NCBI GenBank assembly: GCA_030522415.1
Contig: CM060104.1
Location: 21,033,825-21,097,824 of the forward strand
Reading direction: 5' to 3'
Length of the DNA: 64,000 bases
Source of the DNA: Channallabes apus
Taxonomy: Eukaryota; Chordata; Actinopteri; Siluriformes; Clariidae
Positions 45,481-59,402 of the stretch are shown here, piece by piece. The stretch's first letter is position 1. Every line of letters begins with the position of its first letter. Both the position numbers and the translations under genes were made by a program. The notes under the pieces were generated by a model that had not been told where the DNA came from, made no database searches, and worked only from the letters and a program-made list of their open reading frames with translations.

Positions 45481-48400
45481 AGGATGCCTCGGGGTTATGA
45501 TGCAATTCTTTAAAAGTTTGCACAGTTTATGTTCTTTAACCAATTAAACTTCATTTCCGAGGCAAGTACAGTATAGTGTTAACTTTATAAATGGCTTTGA
45601 GAGGAAATTTTAAGTACAGTATATCACTAGAGGAGTATTTGATTATGGGACTGTGCATGCTCCACATAGCTGATATGTTTATATTTTACACATCCATGCC
45701 AAGCACCTGTGTCCATTTATCTTCAGCCTCCAGAGCTGCTGAGAGAAAATGTTCAGTTCTGCTTGGGCCCTGTGTTCATTTCAGCGCTTTCCAAAGCCAA
45801 TCATATCCCCTGTCATCTTGGTTTGGCTTTGGTCTTAAGAATTAAGGCATCACTGTCCGACTCAGTGTTCTAGATGCTATATTTTCACTTAAAACCTATA
45901 GACATCTTCTTGGAAGTTTAAAAGTACTTGCTTAACAAATAAGTATTGAATCTTTAATCTTGAATGTGCACTTGCCAAGTATACCTAAGATGTTTGAGCA
46001 AACCTGATTGTACAGGATCTGTTTATCCTGTTATCCAAAGACCATTTGCTGCCTTCTTAATCCTTTTCTATTATTACCGACCACAAGCAGGATATAACTC
46101 ATTTGGCTGCCCAGTAGTCTCCTTATTCAACATTTCTTCTCCTAATTGTTAGAGATGAGAGGCTGGCAGCAGTTAGGAATGCACCATCCCAAACCAAACA
46201 TGGTAAAAGAACCGATTCTCTATCCTTGACTTTCTGCAATTCAGCAGTAAGCATAGAGAATCATGCAGCTAACACGAAGCAGAGCGACGCAAAGGAAAAA
46301 GGTCTGTGGTGCCCAGGCAGGCCGATGCGATGAGCTCACATGATAGCCAAGCGTTTAGCATCTGCCTGTCAGTGAACCAGCTGACCTTGTCGATCTGAAA
46401 AAAAAAAAAAAAAAAAGTTATCATGTCCGTTTGTTGTCTTCTCTTGAGGGTCAATACAGTAGATACATAGCAGAATTGATCATTCACCATTTTCAACGAC
46501 ACACAAAAGGTTTCTTAGGGCTTTAAAATGTTGACCTATTTTGCTATAGGTAGAGCTGTACATTTATTTATAACCCATTGTGGATTTTAGAAAAAAAAAC
46601 TGCTTCCTAAATAGCACAGACCAAAACATACCTTATAATGAGAGAGACTCTCTTGTAATCAGAGAGGTTAGCATCCTGGTTACAGTTGGGATTGTCCCAG
46701 GTGGTGTTTTTATGAAAAAGCCCACTCCCCGGCTGACACATTCAGACCACGCTGGCCTACTATATGCTAAAGCTTTAAGGGTGTGTGAAAAGGGTCGGAG
46801 GAACAAAAGATCAGCTTAAGTGAATGCTTCTATTCAAAGTGTAAAGATTGTGAGCTGCTTCCCAGTGCAGGTGATTTGCGTAAAAAAAGGTACTAAAAGA
46901 AAAGCTGCCTAGACATTGTTTGTAAAATTCTAGCACTATTGCTTCCTTATATTACTGTGAGGTGAGAGGAAGGATCGTAAATTGTCAGCTGATAGAATGA
47001 ACTCACCCGTATAGCTACTGTACAACATGGGCTGCGGAACTGCTTCGGTCAGTTAATGAACTGACGAGGTCTGGGAGCAACATTAATTGGCTTGTTAAAC
47101 CGAAACCAACCTCACAAGTGGCCTCCTATTCAGCCCGTTGTAATAAGGTAATTGCTATAATCAGGATAATAATAATTGTCTTTTTCAGCACAGCGTATTA
47201 TATTTTTCCACATGTGAGACTTAACACATATGCACACACATAGAATCTTTTTTATTGAATACAGCCTTTCACTGAGGCTTTTTTTTTTTCGTTTCAGGAA
47301 GCCTTTTCTGTCTGCACATGAATTTTGCCGAAATTACAGAGTGCAGTAATGAGAAGTTATGTTAAATGCTGTAAAATATAGGCTAGGCCTTCATGTCTGT
47401 GGCTGCAGTCTGGATTAGCCTTAGACATTGTTATGTAGAGTTGAGGTTTTACAGCGCTGCAGCATTTTTCGCTACGCTTTTCGCCGCTGTCTGCAGAAAA
47501 ACATCAATACTGAGAGCTCTCAGGGCATCATGCGCAGGCCCTTCCGTAGCATGTCCCTTTGAGAGACGGAAGATTGCCCTTGTGGTCCTTTCCACACCAC
47601 TTGTGCATTTTAATGAGATTGCTAATTGTGCACTTTATGTTTGGATGGACACCACAGACGCTTTTGTAGGCAGTGAACAAAAGACGAGCTTGTCTTTTGT
47701 GTTAACATGCACGCACAGATGACTATGTCTGCTACAAAATATCCTTTCCCGCTTTTGATGTCAAGTCACGCGTCAATATTTCTGGAGCTGAAAAATGTAA
47801 GGACAGTGATTATATTTATATTTGTCGGCACGGCTTTCGTGTCTACAGGTGGTTGCTCCGAATCCAACACGAGAGCTTCAGCTGACCTTTAACCAAGAAG
47901 GACTCGAGTGTTACTGTATGGTGCAGTCGACTGACAGAAAAGATTGCTACTAACATAATATGAAATAAAATACACAAGTACCTTAAAGTAGGGGGAAAAA
48001 AAGAAATTATATAGTATACTTTTAAATGCATGCTGTGGTTTATTTCGCCTTCATGTCTGCAAAAGCCCTGCTTGGAGATTAAATCGAGGATGAGATTGAG
48101 CGTGTGGATTTGGAGGGTAGTCTCGGTTCCCAGTGAGCTTTTTATTTTTAGTGTGTCCCGACCTCAGGCTCTGCTTTGTGGTTGGAGGGAAAGGCCAGGT
48201 CTGGCCTCCAGCTTCAGTCTCCTAGCCACAGGGTTACCAGGTCACAATCCGGGTGGGGACACATCGATGCCTCTATGTGTCCAGGTACTGACATTAACAG
48301 CTATTTTACTGATTTATGTGTCTCAAGTAAAATGTAGTGAGAAGTTTTAATGTAGGAAGAATATTTTAGACGTAACCAAATTCATATGTGTGAGATCGAA

Positions 48401-50674
48401 GGCAGGGGAAAGACAGAGTTACTGTATCACACTGATACACACATACTGGACCACTGGTCTACCACTGACTGGTGGCTTTGACCAGGAAACTGTACAGTAT
48501 ATTCCCACAGAACTCCCACAGGCATTGTGTTAATGGGTATTTTTTAATTGTATGCACTGCACTTTCTGCTGTTTGTTTAGTGATTAATGTGTTAGCATTT
48601 CCTTTTAATTCTTTCAAGACCACCTATGGAATATCTCCAGATCTAAAAGTGCATGATGCGTCATTGTGAACAGCAGTGAATGAGTTCTGATTAAATCATA
48701 TCATTATTTAAAGCGGTTAAATTGAACCGGACAAATCTTCCACAATCTTTTCAAAAGATTAAGATAAACACCATCCAAAGAAAGCAAAAAAGTTGAACAA
48801 GTGAGAGTAACTTAGTTGTTTCAAACAAAATACAGATCTTGCCTTTAGCTGTCAGTCGCTTTGTCTATGGAGCGTCTGGTTAAGACTTCTAACACCGTCC
48901 TGACCCATCAAGCAGAGCTAAACCTCAGTTGTAGTAGCAGTGTAAAACTCCATGACTGACTCACACGCTGATGCTTATCACTTTTCCTTGTTTGTTCCAG
49001 GCCTGTTTAGTAATCTAAACTACCTGCGTCGGGTTTCCATCGCTGAAATATTTGGGTCAGTCTGTGACCGAATGAGCACAGCTGGATTCTCCAGGAAGGA
49101 AAAAAAAAAAAAAGATTAGGTGGCTGGGTTTTTTCCCTACTAAATTACGTTGCCAAGTCATGAGGAAGCAGCCAGTTTTTTTTTTGAGTCATGAAGTTGT
49201 AAATACAAGCATGGGTGTCTTGGCAGGAGAAAGAAGTGCAGCACTTCAGTCTAAGGACTGAATCTAAGGGCCTCATAAGCTGAGTAACACATACATTAGT
49301 ATTCGGCTTCTTGTCAGAACTGTTAACAGATCCTTTTTAAATCTGTCGTTTAATTTATTGTCCGTTCTACGAATTCTATTCCTTAAGTAAAATACATAGG
49401 TGTCGAATTAAAAATGGTTCCAAGATTAGTTGCTTAAGTCTGAAAGGTAAACAAGTCCTCAGGGACTACTGAGCAGAAGGATGGGGTGAATGAGATTACC
49501 ATTTGTTTCTGCTTCTTCTCCTTAAATGCTTATTTTCATGCCACACCCTTTCCCTACCTCTTTCAGGCATGCCCGTTCATGGGCGTTTAAATATAGTCGG
49601 ACTTACTTTGGCTTACACGTCTGGATTTCCTGTCGTTTCAGGATCTGTACTGTAATTTGGTCAGGAGTCTTCGTTCTGGTCAATGCTTTCACCTCTCTGT
49701 CCACCATCTGTAGATCTGTAGAATGGCAACTGTAGAATGGGAGCGTACAGTATGAGTGCTGATAAAGAATACTGGCTCTCCTTGAGTCTAAAAAAAATAC
49801 ATCTAGAGTCTCAGCTCAACCGAGTTCACAAAGCTAGACCTAGTGGCAGGATGGATCAAAGCTGTTTAATAGCTTTAGCAGTTAGCATCCTCTCTCCTCC
49901 GCTTTAAAGTCAGTTACTGTAATTTGTGCAGCAGGATGCTGAACCACATCAGAGAAGCCGTAAGGCAGCTGAGGTTAAGGCTTCTTTTACATTTGTTTGT
50001 CTTAATGACTTCGCCTGCCAAAATATTCCACATTTAAATAAGAAAGTAACACCCTAACACCTTTCATGGGGGAAAAAAATCCTGTCAAATGTAGTGGTGC
50101 TGGTTGATTATTTTCCAATATCAGCCTATTTCATTCATTATATACTGCTATAACAGCTCTTTCTATTTAATAAAGGATGATATCGTGCATTTATAATTAC
50201 ATTTAATCTTGTGGAATGTCTGCAAGACAAGTTAGTCCCTGTTATCACTTAAATTATAACAAGGCTTAACAAGGGTTAGTCATTTGCTCAGCAGTGTATA
50301 ATTTTTTCTTGTGTTTTTCTTGTTACCAAGATGTACTGTAAGAAAGCAAAAAGCCATCTGTCCTGAAAACTCTTCTTGAATGTTAAAAATACAGTAGATG
50401 TCACCTTACTCAAATCTGTAACCTTCTCAATGATTGTAAGAATGATTTTCTTTATTAAAAAAATTTTTTTTTTATTAATTATTAGCCTTAGCCACTTAGC
50501 CATATGGTATGTCTGCCCTATACTTTTCATTTTACTTTCCTGAAACAATTAAAATGATACATTAAAGTACATTAAAATATAAGCCTGTTACTTGAATTAC
50601 TGTACAGTCAAGACTGTTGTGACTATCGAGCTGAAGAAATACAGATAAAAATAAATAAATAAATAATAAAAGTA

Positions 50675-51057
50675 GGCGTGCCGGTGGTGTAGTGGTTAGC
50701 ACTGTCGCCTTGCACCTCCAGGGTCCGGGTTCGATTCCCGGCCAGGCTCGATTCCCGTCTCTATGTGCATGGAGTTTGCATGTTCTCCCCGTGCTTGGTG
50801 GGTTTCCTCCGGGTACTCCGGTTTCCTCCCACAGTCCAAATCAACCTAACATGCAGGTTAGGTTGATTGGCGTTCCCAAATTGCCCGTAGTGTGTGAATG
50901 AGTGTGTGTATGTGTGTGTACCCTGTGATGGATTGGCACCCTGTCCAGGGTGTACCCTCCCTCGTGTCCCAAGTCTCCTGGGATAGGCTCCAGGTCCCCG
51001 CGACCCTGAATACAAGGATGAAGCGGTATAGAAGATGAATGAATGAATGAATGAATA
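50675..51057 (+). mobile_element. tRNA-derived SINE, full length, plus strand
   Basis: A box TGGTGTAGTGG at 50685-50695 and B box GGTTCGATTCC at 50728-50738, followed by the family body and a GAAT repeat tail ending at about 51057. A B-box-like GGCTCGATTCCC is repeated just downstream, as in the other copies. It lies in intron 1 of fhod3-like, on the same strand as the gene. Confidence 0.94.
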
Positions 51058-51079
51058 ATAAAAGGAAATTCATCATTGC

Positions 51080-51195
51080 CTCCTGACCAGTTAGTCAGGG
51101 TGCCAACAAATTGCAGGGCACAAGTACGCACATACTGTACATGTGTCTTTGAACTGTGCACACAGAGCAGCTGGTCGAAGTCGCACCCATGGGCC
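51080..51195. mobile_element. Partial SINE scrap
   Basis: CAGGGTGCCAACAAATTGCAGGGCACAAGTA, split by divergence, plus CACACAGAGCAGCTGGTCGA resemble pieces of the main SINE body in the opposite orientation to 50675. Confidence 0.4.
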
Positions 51196-52905
51196 ACTAT
51201 GAAACTGCTCTGGTATAATAAACTGAAAATAATATACTTAAAATACTAAAATAATTGCTTTGAATTGTTATACTATATCTATTATACTAGATATATGTGT
51301 TAGGGATGGGAATCACCAGCGATCACCCGACCCGATATCATCACGATTTTATTCAAGTATTTCACATCAAGTATTTATTTTAAAAGTTTTATTAAGTTGG
51401 AGTGGCAATGCATTAATTGCAACACAAAAGAATTGCAATACATAATAAAATTTCCCCATGTATCGTAATATATTTAATATATTTATATAATGTATAATAT
51501 ATAATTTAAATGTTGATTTGCTTACCAGTGACAAGGCTTTGGCCAGTGCCCTGAGGAATACATCTGGTTATCATTATTATTATCATGAAGCTCTCTTTCT
51601 CTTTCTTAAGATTTCCTACATTAGTGCTTTATTGACAGACACTCAGTAAAGCGTGTACTTCCAAAGAGCTGGCCTGATGTAAACCTTGGACATTTTTCTC
51701 AAAGTTGTTACTGTCATTTAGTGTTATAGTTTAATGTAAACTGATCCAGAACCTGCTCTAATGAGTTTGTGTTATGAGAGATGCCCCAGACTGCACTTTC
51801 TATCTCCTAATATCCAGACATTCCATTGTCTGATTAAAAAGGTCACCTGGAAAGTGAACTGGACTGTAGATAAGGTTGGCATAAGGTCACTTGGTAATAA
51901 CAGCTCAAACGCGAAGTCAAAAAAACATACTTTTTTTTTTTTTTTTTTTTTTTTTTTATCATGATGCACCAGAATTAAAGGCTGAATATAGGTCAGGAAC
52001 TGGACCTTTGAGAGATGACCTCTGAGGTATTCTAGACATGTTAGCTTAAATAAACTCCACACATTACCAGCATGTTGAGGATATTCATTGCCGTCCCAGG
52101 GGCTGGGCTTTGCTCGGACAACCAGCAGGCTTGTTCAGTCCAAGGGAGGTTGGGGCTTGAACTGTGCATGGGTGTGTATAATTAGCATGTTTAAAATTGG
52201 CGCTGACCTGGTTGACTTGTTGATTGACAGATCACACTGCACTCTTACTCAGCCTCCAGGGAGGCTTCAAATCCTATCACTGGGATGTAATTGAGGGTCA
52301 ACAAACAGGCCTGCCTCCAGCAGGGGCCTGGGACAGATTAAGAGTGGACCTCAAGAGAGCAAACCTGGCTTGATGTCTCACAACACTGCCATCAGATGTG
52401 ATGAATCAGTTCACTAGCACATTAGGTTTAGAGAGTTAAAGGAGCACTTTGAAGCATGCCAAGTGGTGACAGCTTGGCAACGAGGATATCTAAAGATTTG
52501 CTGAGTGAAGTTAGTGTGACAACTGCAAGAGATGCATGGCTAGTCACGAGTTTTGAAAATTAGTTATTAATATGCAAGAAATGAAGAATGTAGTCTAGAA
52601 AGGAAACAAGAATATGTCAAATTGAAAAATGTTTGAAACATTTTATTTTATTCTGTTTAATACAGTTAAAATTACTTTATTTATTTAATAAGGCATAATT
52701 AAAATGCTTTAATGAGCAGACCACATATATTTGTCCTACGATAGGTACAAATGACATTTTTCAAGTATTTGTATATATTTTTTGGTATTTGCAGTCTAAC
52801 TAGTTAGTGACTCACGTTAACTATTTAACCAATCAGGGGTTTGCCTCATTAATTTAGCAATTAAGTTAAATTAGTGCTATTATATTTATTAGATTTACTG
52901 TATAT

Positions 52906-53440
52906 ACACAACTGTTCAAAAGTTTGGGGTCACTTGCAAATTTCTTTGTTTTTGTTTAGTGATTTATTTTCTACATTCTACAAAAATACTAGGGATTTCA
53001 AAACTATAAAATAACACATATGGAATTAGGTAATTACATAACAACAACAGTTAGTTGTTATTTTAAGACACAGAGGTCAGTCTTTCTGTAATAGTATTGT
53101 CAAGTGCATTTGCAAAATCCGTCAAGCACCATAATGAAACTGGCTCTCACGAAGGCCGTCCCAGAAGGACGAGACCAAAACCTACCTCTGCTGCAGACGA
53201 GAAGTTCATTTAGAGTTATCAGCCTGAAAAATGACCAATTAACAGCACCTCAGATTAGAGGATCTGGATCTGGATTCGTTATGAAGTCTTTACAGAGCAG
53301 AAGTAGCAGAAACATCTCAATATCAACTGTTCAAAGGAGATTAATGCATTTTTGGACGCCTTCAGCATTCCTTTACAATGTAGAAAGAAATAAAAATCAG
53401 GAACCATCATGGAGTTAGAAAGTGACCCCAAGTGTATGTG
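52906..53440 (+). mobile_element. Tc1-like element of the ACTACCGTTC family, longer copy
   Basis: Left end ACTGTTCAAAAGTTTGGGGT and a worn right end GAAAGTGACCCCAAG. It shares the arms of 31680-31996 almost base for base but keeps an extra central part with a transposase N-terminal fragment on the plus strand. Blocks are a KAVPEGRDQN...LQTRSSFRVI stretch, LTAPQIRG and ISISTVQRRL, the last resembling the second helix-turn-helix of Tc1 transposases. There is no catalytic domain. Confidence 0.85.
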
Positions 53441-53479
53441 ACCCCTCCCATCGAATCAGTTATCGAGTCGTATTGAGTC

Positions 53480-53760
53480 GCTTGAGTTACAGATTTCTGG
53501 TTTAGTAAGCTCCAGCTTTATATCACCGTATCATGTCCAGTTGCTGAGATACTGTATGGACAATGTGAGTTTGTTAATGAGGAAACCCTCAGCCTTATTT
53601 CAACACCAGGATTTTCCCACTAACCCAAAAATAACTTTAACTGCAGCCTGGATTTATGGGGAAAAAATACACGTTTTTCTATCTCAACTGGAATATAGTG
53701 TGCGATTTAATACCTGATCTGATATGATGGGTTGCACATCATAACTTCAAACAATTTATG
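53480..53760. repeat. Unnamed interspersed repeat, copy 2
   Basis: Colinear with 6905-7125 in the same orientation but with an extra middle part (about 53580-53690). It lies in intron 1 of fhod3-like. Confidence 0.65.
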
Positions 53761-53967
53761 TGTCATATAAAAACTTAAACTATAAAAAGATTTTGTTCAA
53801 ATCCTATAACTGTCAGTGTATTTTGTTATTAATCAGAGATGGCATAATATTTTAAAGGAACCAGAATCTTCTTTTTTACCTGTAAATCTTTAAATGCTGT
53901 ACTCACAAGATGGCATAAGTTTTACAAAGGTGTACGGAGATGACTAGAGTAAAAAATAAAATGGAAA

Positions 53968-53997
53968 AAATGCATAATAATAATAATAATAATAATG
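53968..53997. repeat. (AAT)n microsatellite
   Basis: Short AAT run about 210 bp before fhod3-like exon 2. Confidence 0.9.
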
Positions 53998-54210
53998 TTT
54001 TGTCATAAATATCTTTTACATTAATTACATGCTTATAAAAACAGCTGAAAAGCTAATTTAGTCTTGTCCAGCCACACAGGGTTTTGCATTTCTTAAGCTG
54101 TAAAATAAATCTTTTGCTTCTTTAAAGGCACATATTTGCGTAAGATCTTGTTCAGAAAACGGCTTGTGGAAAAATCTTATGGAATGCATGTGCATTTTTC
54201 CTTCCTGCAG

Positions 54211-54317
54211 CCCGACGACTGTGCTCTGCAGCTGTCTCATAATGGAAGCTACCTGGATCTGGATTCTACTCTGGCAGAGCAGAAAGATGAGCTGGAGGGC
54301 TTCCAGGAGGATGGAGG
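54211..54317 (+). CDS. fhod3: FHOD3-type formin, coding exon 2 (residues 56-91)
   Basis: Acceptor CTTCCTGCAG|CCC and donor GAGG|GTAAGC. The exon reads in frame from exon 1 (phase 0) and leaves phase 2. The peptide holds DDCALQLSHNGSYLDL and LAEQKDELEGFQED, the continuation of the FHOD-family N-terminal domain. Human FHOD3 has the equivalent segment directly after KAP.K, so the two exons join as expected. No third exon is visible downstream, so the rest of the gene lies outside the window. Confidence 0.93.
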
Positions 54318-55882
54318 GTAAGCACTGGAGTCCTGTTTTGTTCTGACCAAGTTATCTATAGCATATTCTATAATTTATAACATATGTTTGAGGGGAAAAA
54401 ACCTAAGTTGTAATATTTTGCATTCCTATTTTGATTCCCTTCTCGGGCTAGGGTAATCATGGGCCAGCAAAATGTTTCCAGAAGTGTGCAGTTTGTTTTA
54501 TAATGAAGTGTATTGAAGTATTGAATAATTCATTAGGCTTTACAGTTCATGTTAATGCACACAAAGCTTTTTCATTACAAGTTAGAGCTCATAATGAGTT
54601 CCAAACTGTTAAATAGCATTCCTGACATCCCAACATTGTATCAGCTATTCATGAAAAATATTCCTTGGAAGACACCCATAGTAAACTCGAGTTGGGTTTT
54701 ACACGTTATTACATTGGGTTTAATATTACAGTAGATGTTAAGCATGAGGTATTTATTCGCTGCTCTGTAACAAATCACTCAAGAATTTTGGTCTGATCTG
54801 CGGGCCGTTACAGTAAGGTAATCAGATCTCTGATTGTATGCGAAGACTCTGAGGTATACATGGATCCTGGGACCGGGTCACGACAATGTGATCATTGTTT
54901 TTCAGCAGGATTTTCAAATCCCTAGCCACAAGGATCTGTATTCATTTCCTGCTTGCTGTATTTCACTGGCTAATACTATTCTATTAAAAATTATTAAGAT
55001 CATTAATGATAGCCGACCTGATTCATGTCAAGTGACTGAAGTAATTATGTGTCTTGACCTTTACCGTATATTAAACATTTAATGCCAGATGTTGAGATTT
55101 CTTTCTATAGCATTTACATGACAGGTTACAGATGACACATTCCATACTTGTGGCTTACATTAAGCGCAACTGCTAAAACATTCCTGTCTAGAGACATTAT
55201 GAAGCATTTCTGCAAAGGCTATCAGAAAGACGTAACAATCTCAAGGCACCTTCATGTCATTCATTTACATGTCTTTTTGATCAGACAAAAGTTTAGGTGA
55301 TGTGATGTCCGCATATAAAGGAGTCTGGCATAGCTCTGGCATAATCACATCAGTTAATGACCCGCCAGAGAGGATGCTTAATGATCATTTAACCCTTAAA
55401 GTAAAACCACTGATTTGCATGTATATACAGTATATATAGATAATAGGCAACTATTATCTGGGCAGAAGAATTATAGGCAGGAATTATCTGGACTGTCTGG
55501 CACTGGACAGAAGAATAAATCAACATCAGAGCATATAAAGTGAAAATGCAGTCTTTGAAGCATTTTATTAGATGCTTCCAGTTATCTTTTCTAACCACTG
55601 AGTTGACACAGCCCCCAGGATCCATCCACTACTGTTGATGTCAGAGTCAGTGTTGGCAAGTGAGCCCATTATTCAACAAGACCACAGGTATTTGTTGATA
55701 TATTTATGTAAACGTAGAGGCCAAGCCTGTCCATTGCCATTGTGTTTTCATTGGACCAGACTCAATGTCAGTTTGTCGATTGGAACCAAAGGCATGGAGA
55801 GTAAAGGGAAGTACTGAAGGCAGATTTTTACCCACCTCTGTACTCTTTTAGCAGAGGAAGTGCAGTGCCAACTTTTTTCTTT

Positions 55883-55918
<36 letters not shown>

Positions 55919-58900
55919 GCTCTCTCTCTTTCTCTTCCTTTGACATCCCTCTTATTCCATTGCTCTCTAGACCCATGCAGAGTGTCTGAGTGGGCTGTAG
56001 AGAAGGAGAGGAGTACTGCATTACTGTTAATAACAGGGTAATTCAGCACACAGTGCTTTTATGGCCTGGATAAGCTCAAGTTTACAGCCCCCACCATTTA
56101 GTGCTGTTGTGTTCTATGATTACGGAGTCTAAAATATGGATGAACTATGCATTTAAATCAGACCACTTTGACCTTTTCTGTCTTCAAGTTGCTATCTCAT
56201 GCGATTCGTTTCCGAATTGCAGTATTTCAGTAGTAAAAGTGATACATAGAAGAAAAAAACATGTTTCTCCTTAAAAACAATAGAGATTTTTAATAATTAA
56301 AAAAAATAAATCCCAAGCTCAATCTGTTTTCCTGAAAAACTAGGGCCCTTTTTTCAATGAGGATCATGGATAACAGATACAGATTGCAGTTTGCATTCCA
56401 CAGGCGTGTCAGTCATATGTAGTCATTTTGGGACCTGATCAAGGAAAGATCCTCTGACGCCTCACTCTGCAAGGTGGAAATATCCATGTCGTAGCAAGTT
56501 AGCGGCCATAATCACTACCACACCATAGTATTGTGGAGGAAATCTATCAGCAACCGTGACTCAGGGCCCCATCTCCAATTCTGCGTTGTTGTTAATGTCG
56601 ACCATATTGGCAAAGCTTCAGCACATTCCAAAAAATCACTCTGTCTCCGTTTCTCCTGAGATAAAAGTCTGGAAATTAATGAATAATAGCAGAATCTCTC
56701 TATTACTCTTCTCTTTCCTTTTTATTTTTTCTTTCTCTCTCAAATCACTGCTATTTTTTTCCTGGCTGGTTTGCTGGAGTAGCTGTCGTCGGGATCGGTT
56801 AGCCCCTGGCCCTGGAGAGATGCCTAGTTCCTTTAATGGGAAAGCTTTGAATATTTGTGTGGATTACATGGATAGAGGGGTAGAACGGTGCTCAGAGCTG
56901 AGCTGGGGTAGAGGATTCATCCATTTTGCTGTAGAAAACGGCAGGCAAAGGTGCAATGGATGCACATTTGGGAACAGTGAGGTTGTGAGTACTTTATATC
57001 CATGCGATTGCTATGATCTGTCCTCAGAGACTTGGGGGACCGGGGATTGATTGCTTATGGGATGAAAACTAGGAGAGAGAAATCTATTATACAGAATTCA
57101 ATAACACCATACACCCTTGTGAATATATTTTCCCCCAGTCACATCCAAATTTTGACTCTTAGAGATGAACTTATACTGTGTTTGCCAGATCCATGGAGCA
57201 CAACGTTAGGATTAGAATCAACTTGCCACTGTAGCTGAACAAAATATCTATGACAAAGTTGATTATGGGTAACAGCGCCCAGTCTCTCTAACATATCATA
57301 AAGTTAAGATCATCTTAACATTTTATCTGGAAGAGAGGGCATAGTGTACAATGCGATGCTTATTCTACCGTGAAACGATCTTCATGCTGCGGTCGGGAAA
57401 CTCAGCCCAGAGCGCTTTCAATATTATACGGCCCGAGTGTCAGTATTGGCCTGTTATTCATGTTGGCACTGATGCTTCAAGATTATTATCAGTTGTTCAC
57501 ATGGAGTGAGTAGACTATACCCAATTGGATTAGCGTTGCCATGTGAATAAAACATTTGTTAAAAATATTACAGTATATTCTAGTAATTTAGTTTGATATT
57601 CAATGTATAACCACATTTACTTGATGAAACACCGAATCCATATTGTATACTGATGAGTTTAATGACAGAAGTAGTGTTGGCTTTGCTTAAGCAAGCATGA
57701 GTTTCTCAAGTTTAAATATAGTATTAACCATTGCATTGTAGAGCAAATCAAACATGTCAGTGTGAGTATAGTATTTGATCCCTGCTGTGGCAGGTCTCTT
57801 TCATGACGCATCTTGATTTATTAAACTAGTGCAGACGTTATTAGTCCAAGCCAGTCTGCTTTAACAGATCTACTAAATCTACTGTGTCAAACACCATATA
57901 GCCCCCTAAAATTGGTCCTCCAGGATTGAAAATGGCCACCACGGATTGCGAGGAAATGGTTGGTTTTGAATGCACGCCAAATTCTGAAACTTGGTAAACT
58001 AAACATCTCACCTTTTTCTGCTTTTTATCAATGAGCCTGGATAGGTGAGCAATGCTTAGTCCAAAAAAAAAAAAGAAAAGGTAAAAAAAGGGCAGGCCAG
58101 AGAGGCTGTCTGGCAAGTCTCCACACACACCAGGAGAGACCGCACGGGGCCTGGATTAAACCAGAGAGGTTTATGAGTATAAATAAAAAGTAGTGTGTGG
58201 CTATCTCGGGGGCAAGAGGCTGCTGCTTGCCTCTGCTCTTTCCTCACCGCAGATTTTTTTTGGCGTCATGTCCAGTACAGGAGCAAGTCTCTGATCCATC
58301 AATGATGATATGATAGATATTATGCAAATTTATGTTCTTTACATTCATACATTATATTTAATGCATGATAGAGCAAGATTAAAAGTAGCACACTTCAGTC
58401 CTTTCTGCGTTTCGAGTAGGAAATATCTTTGGATGATAAGGATAAGCAGGACTGATCTTGTTCTCCTCACAACAAAGCACTTTTCCTCTTTGCCATAGAC
58501 CGATTTCAGGTCAGAGGAGCGCTTGGTTTGCACAGAACAGAGTAAGCATGTCTGCGTTATTCGACTCGCACAATCATGCGCTAAAAGAATGGAAAAATCC
58601 TGAGTCATCTGGCTAAGGATAGGAAATTTAGTCCAACTCAACCACAAGCAAGGAGAGCTGCAGATGATGCCCTGTTTATCACACTTTGTTAACCATTTCC
58701 ATCATACATTGGGATTGTTCGGGAAGTACTGTACAGCCCAAAGATCATACTATATCTGTTCATTCAATTCAAAGATGAAATGGCAATGGTTTTGGATAAC
58801 ATTACAGTTGATTAAGGGTTTGTTGAAGGCCTTCTGTTGGTTAAGTTACTTAATAATCATAGCTCACAGTCACATCAGTTCTTGCTTTAAACATTCAATT

Positions 58901-59343
58901 ATGATAATGGTTTCTTTGGGATGGCTCATGCATATTGTAAACCCCACTGTTTAATTTGATAATGACTGTGCTGCACAGTGAGGACCCAGGTTTTGGTTAG
59001 TAGCTGGGATAATGTTGCAAGCATGGGGCAGCACAAAGTTCATTACCAAATAGATCAAGTTACTGATTAGCTGCAACAGCACAGGGATTAAATTGCACAC
59101 TGGTGCCATGTTGCTTTAGGAAAGGCCCCGCTTATATACCCCGCCTGTGCTTGCGCAGTTACACAAGATTCAGTTGTGTTTTTCTTTTTGGACTTTTAGC
59201 CAATTTCTCTGTCTCTGTCTGTCTCTGCGTGTGTCATAGTGTTTGTGTGTATAGGGATGTAATATAATGATGAGAGTGGTCCCGGATTCTTTGTGATCAA
59301 GTGATACGCAAGAAGACATATTTTGTGGCGTACAGTACAGCTT
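54318..59343 (+). other. Intron 2 of fhod3-like (visible part before the DIRS-like element)
   Basis: No exon recognised. A CT-rich microsatellite is present near 55881-55935. Stretches at about 56540-57060 and 58080-58250 look unique and moderately GC-rich. A 164-codon frame at 56556-57050 has no recognisable domain and no splice context, so I do not call it. Confidence 0.75.
55881..55935. repeat. (TC)n microsatellite
   Basis: CT-repeat run with a few interruptions. Confidence 0.95.
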
Positions 59344-59392
59344 GTTCCCTAGCAAGGCTACACTCGATGCTGCGTGAAAACGCTATGGGAAC
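59344..59392 (+). repeat. Left copy of perfect 49-bp inverted repeat
   Basis: Starts GTTCCCTAGCAAGGCTACAC and ends AACGCTATGGGAAC. It is the exact reverse complement of 63929-63977. Confidence 0.97.
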
Positions 59393-59402
59393 CAGTTTGT
59401 CG

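Larger units (their letters stand above)
43257..54210 (+). other. Intron 1 of fhod3-like (10.95 kb)
   Basis: Large first intron, usual for this gene. It holds a CA microsatellite, SINE copies, two Tc1-type elements and the unnamed repeat copy 2. Stretches without visible repeats, notably about 45700-46150, 47380-47920 and 48000-49120, could contain enhancers, but nothing in them is diagnostic. Several frames of 60-109 codons here have no recognisable product. Confidence 0.85.

Noticed and set aside
47393..47722. 109-codon plus-strand frame in fhod3 intron 1
   Set aside because: No family resemblance, no supporting splice context; probably chance in a GC-richer stretch.
56556..57050. 164-codon plus-strand frame in fhod3 intron 2
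   Set aside because: No recognisable domain, no matching splice sites in phase with fhod3 exon 2, and a low-complexity hydrophobic stretch.
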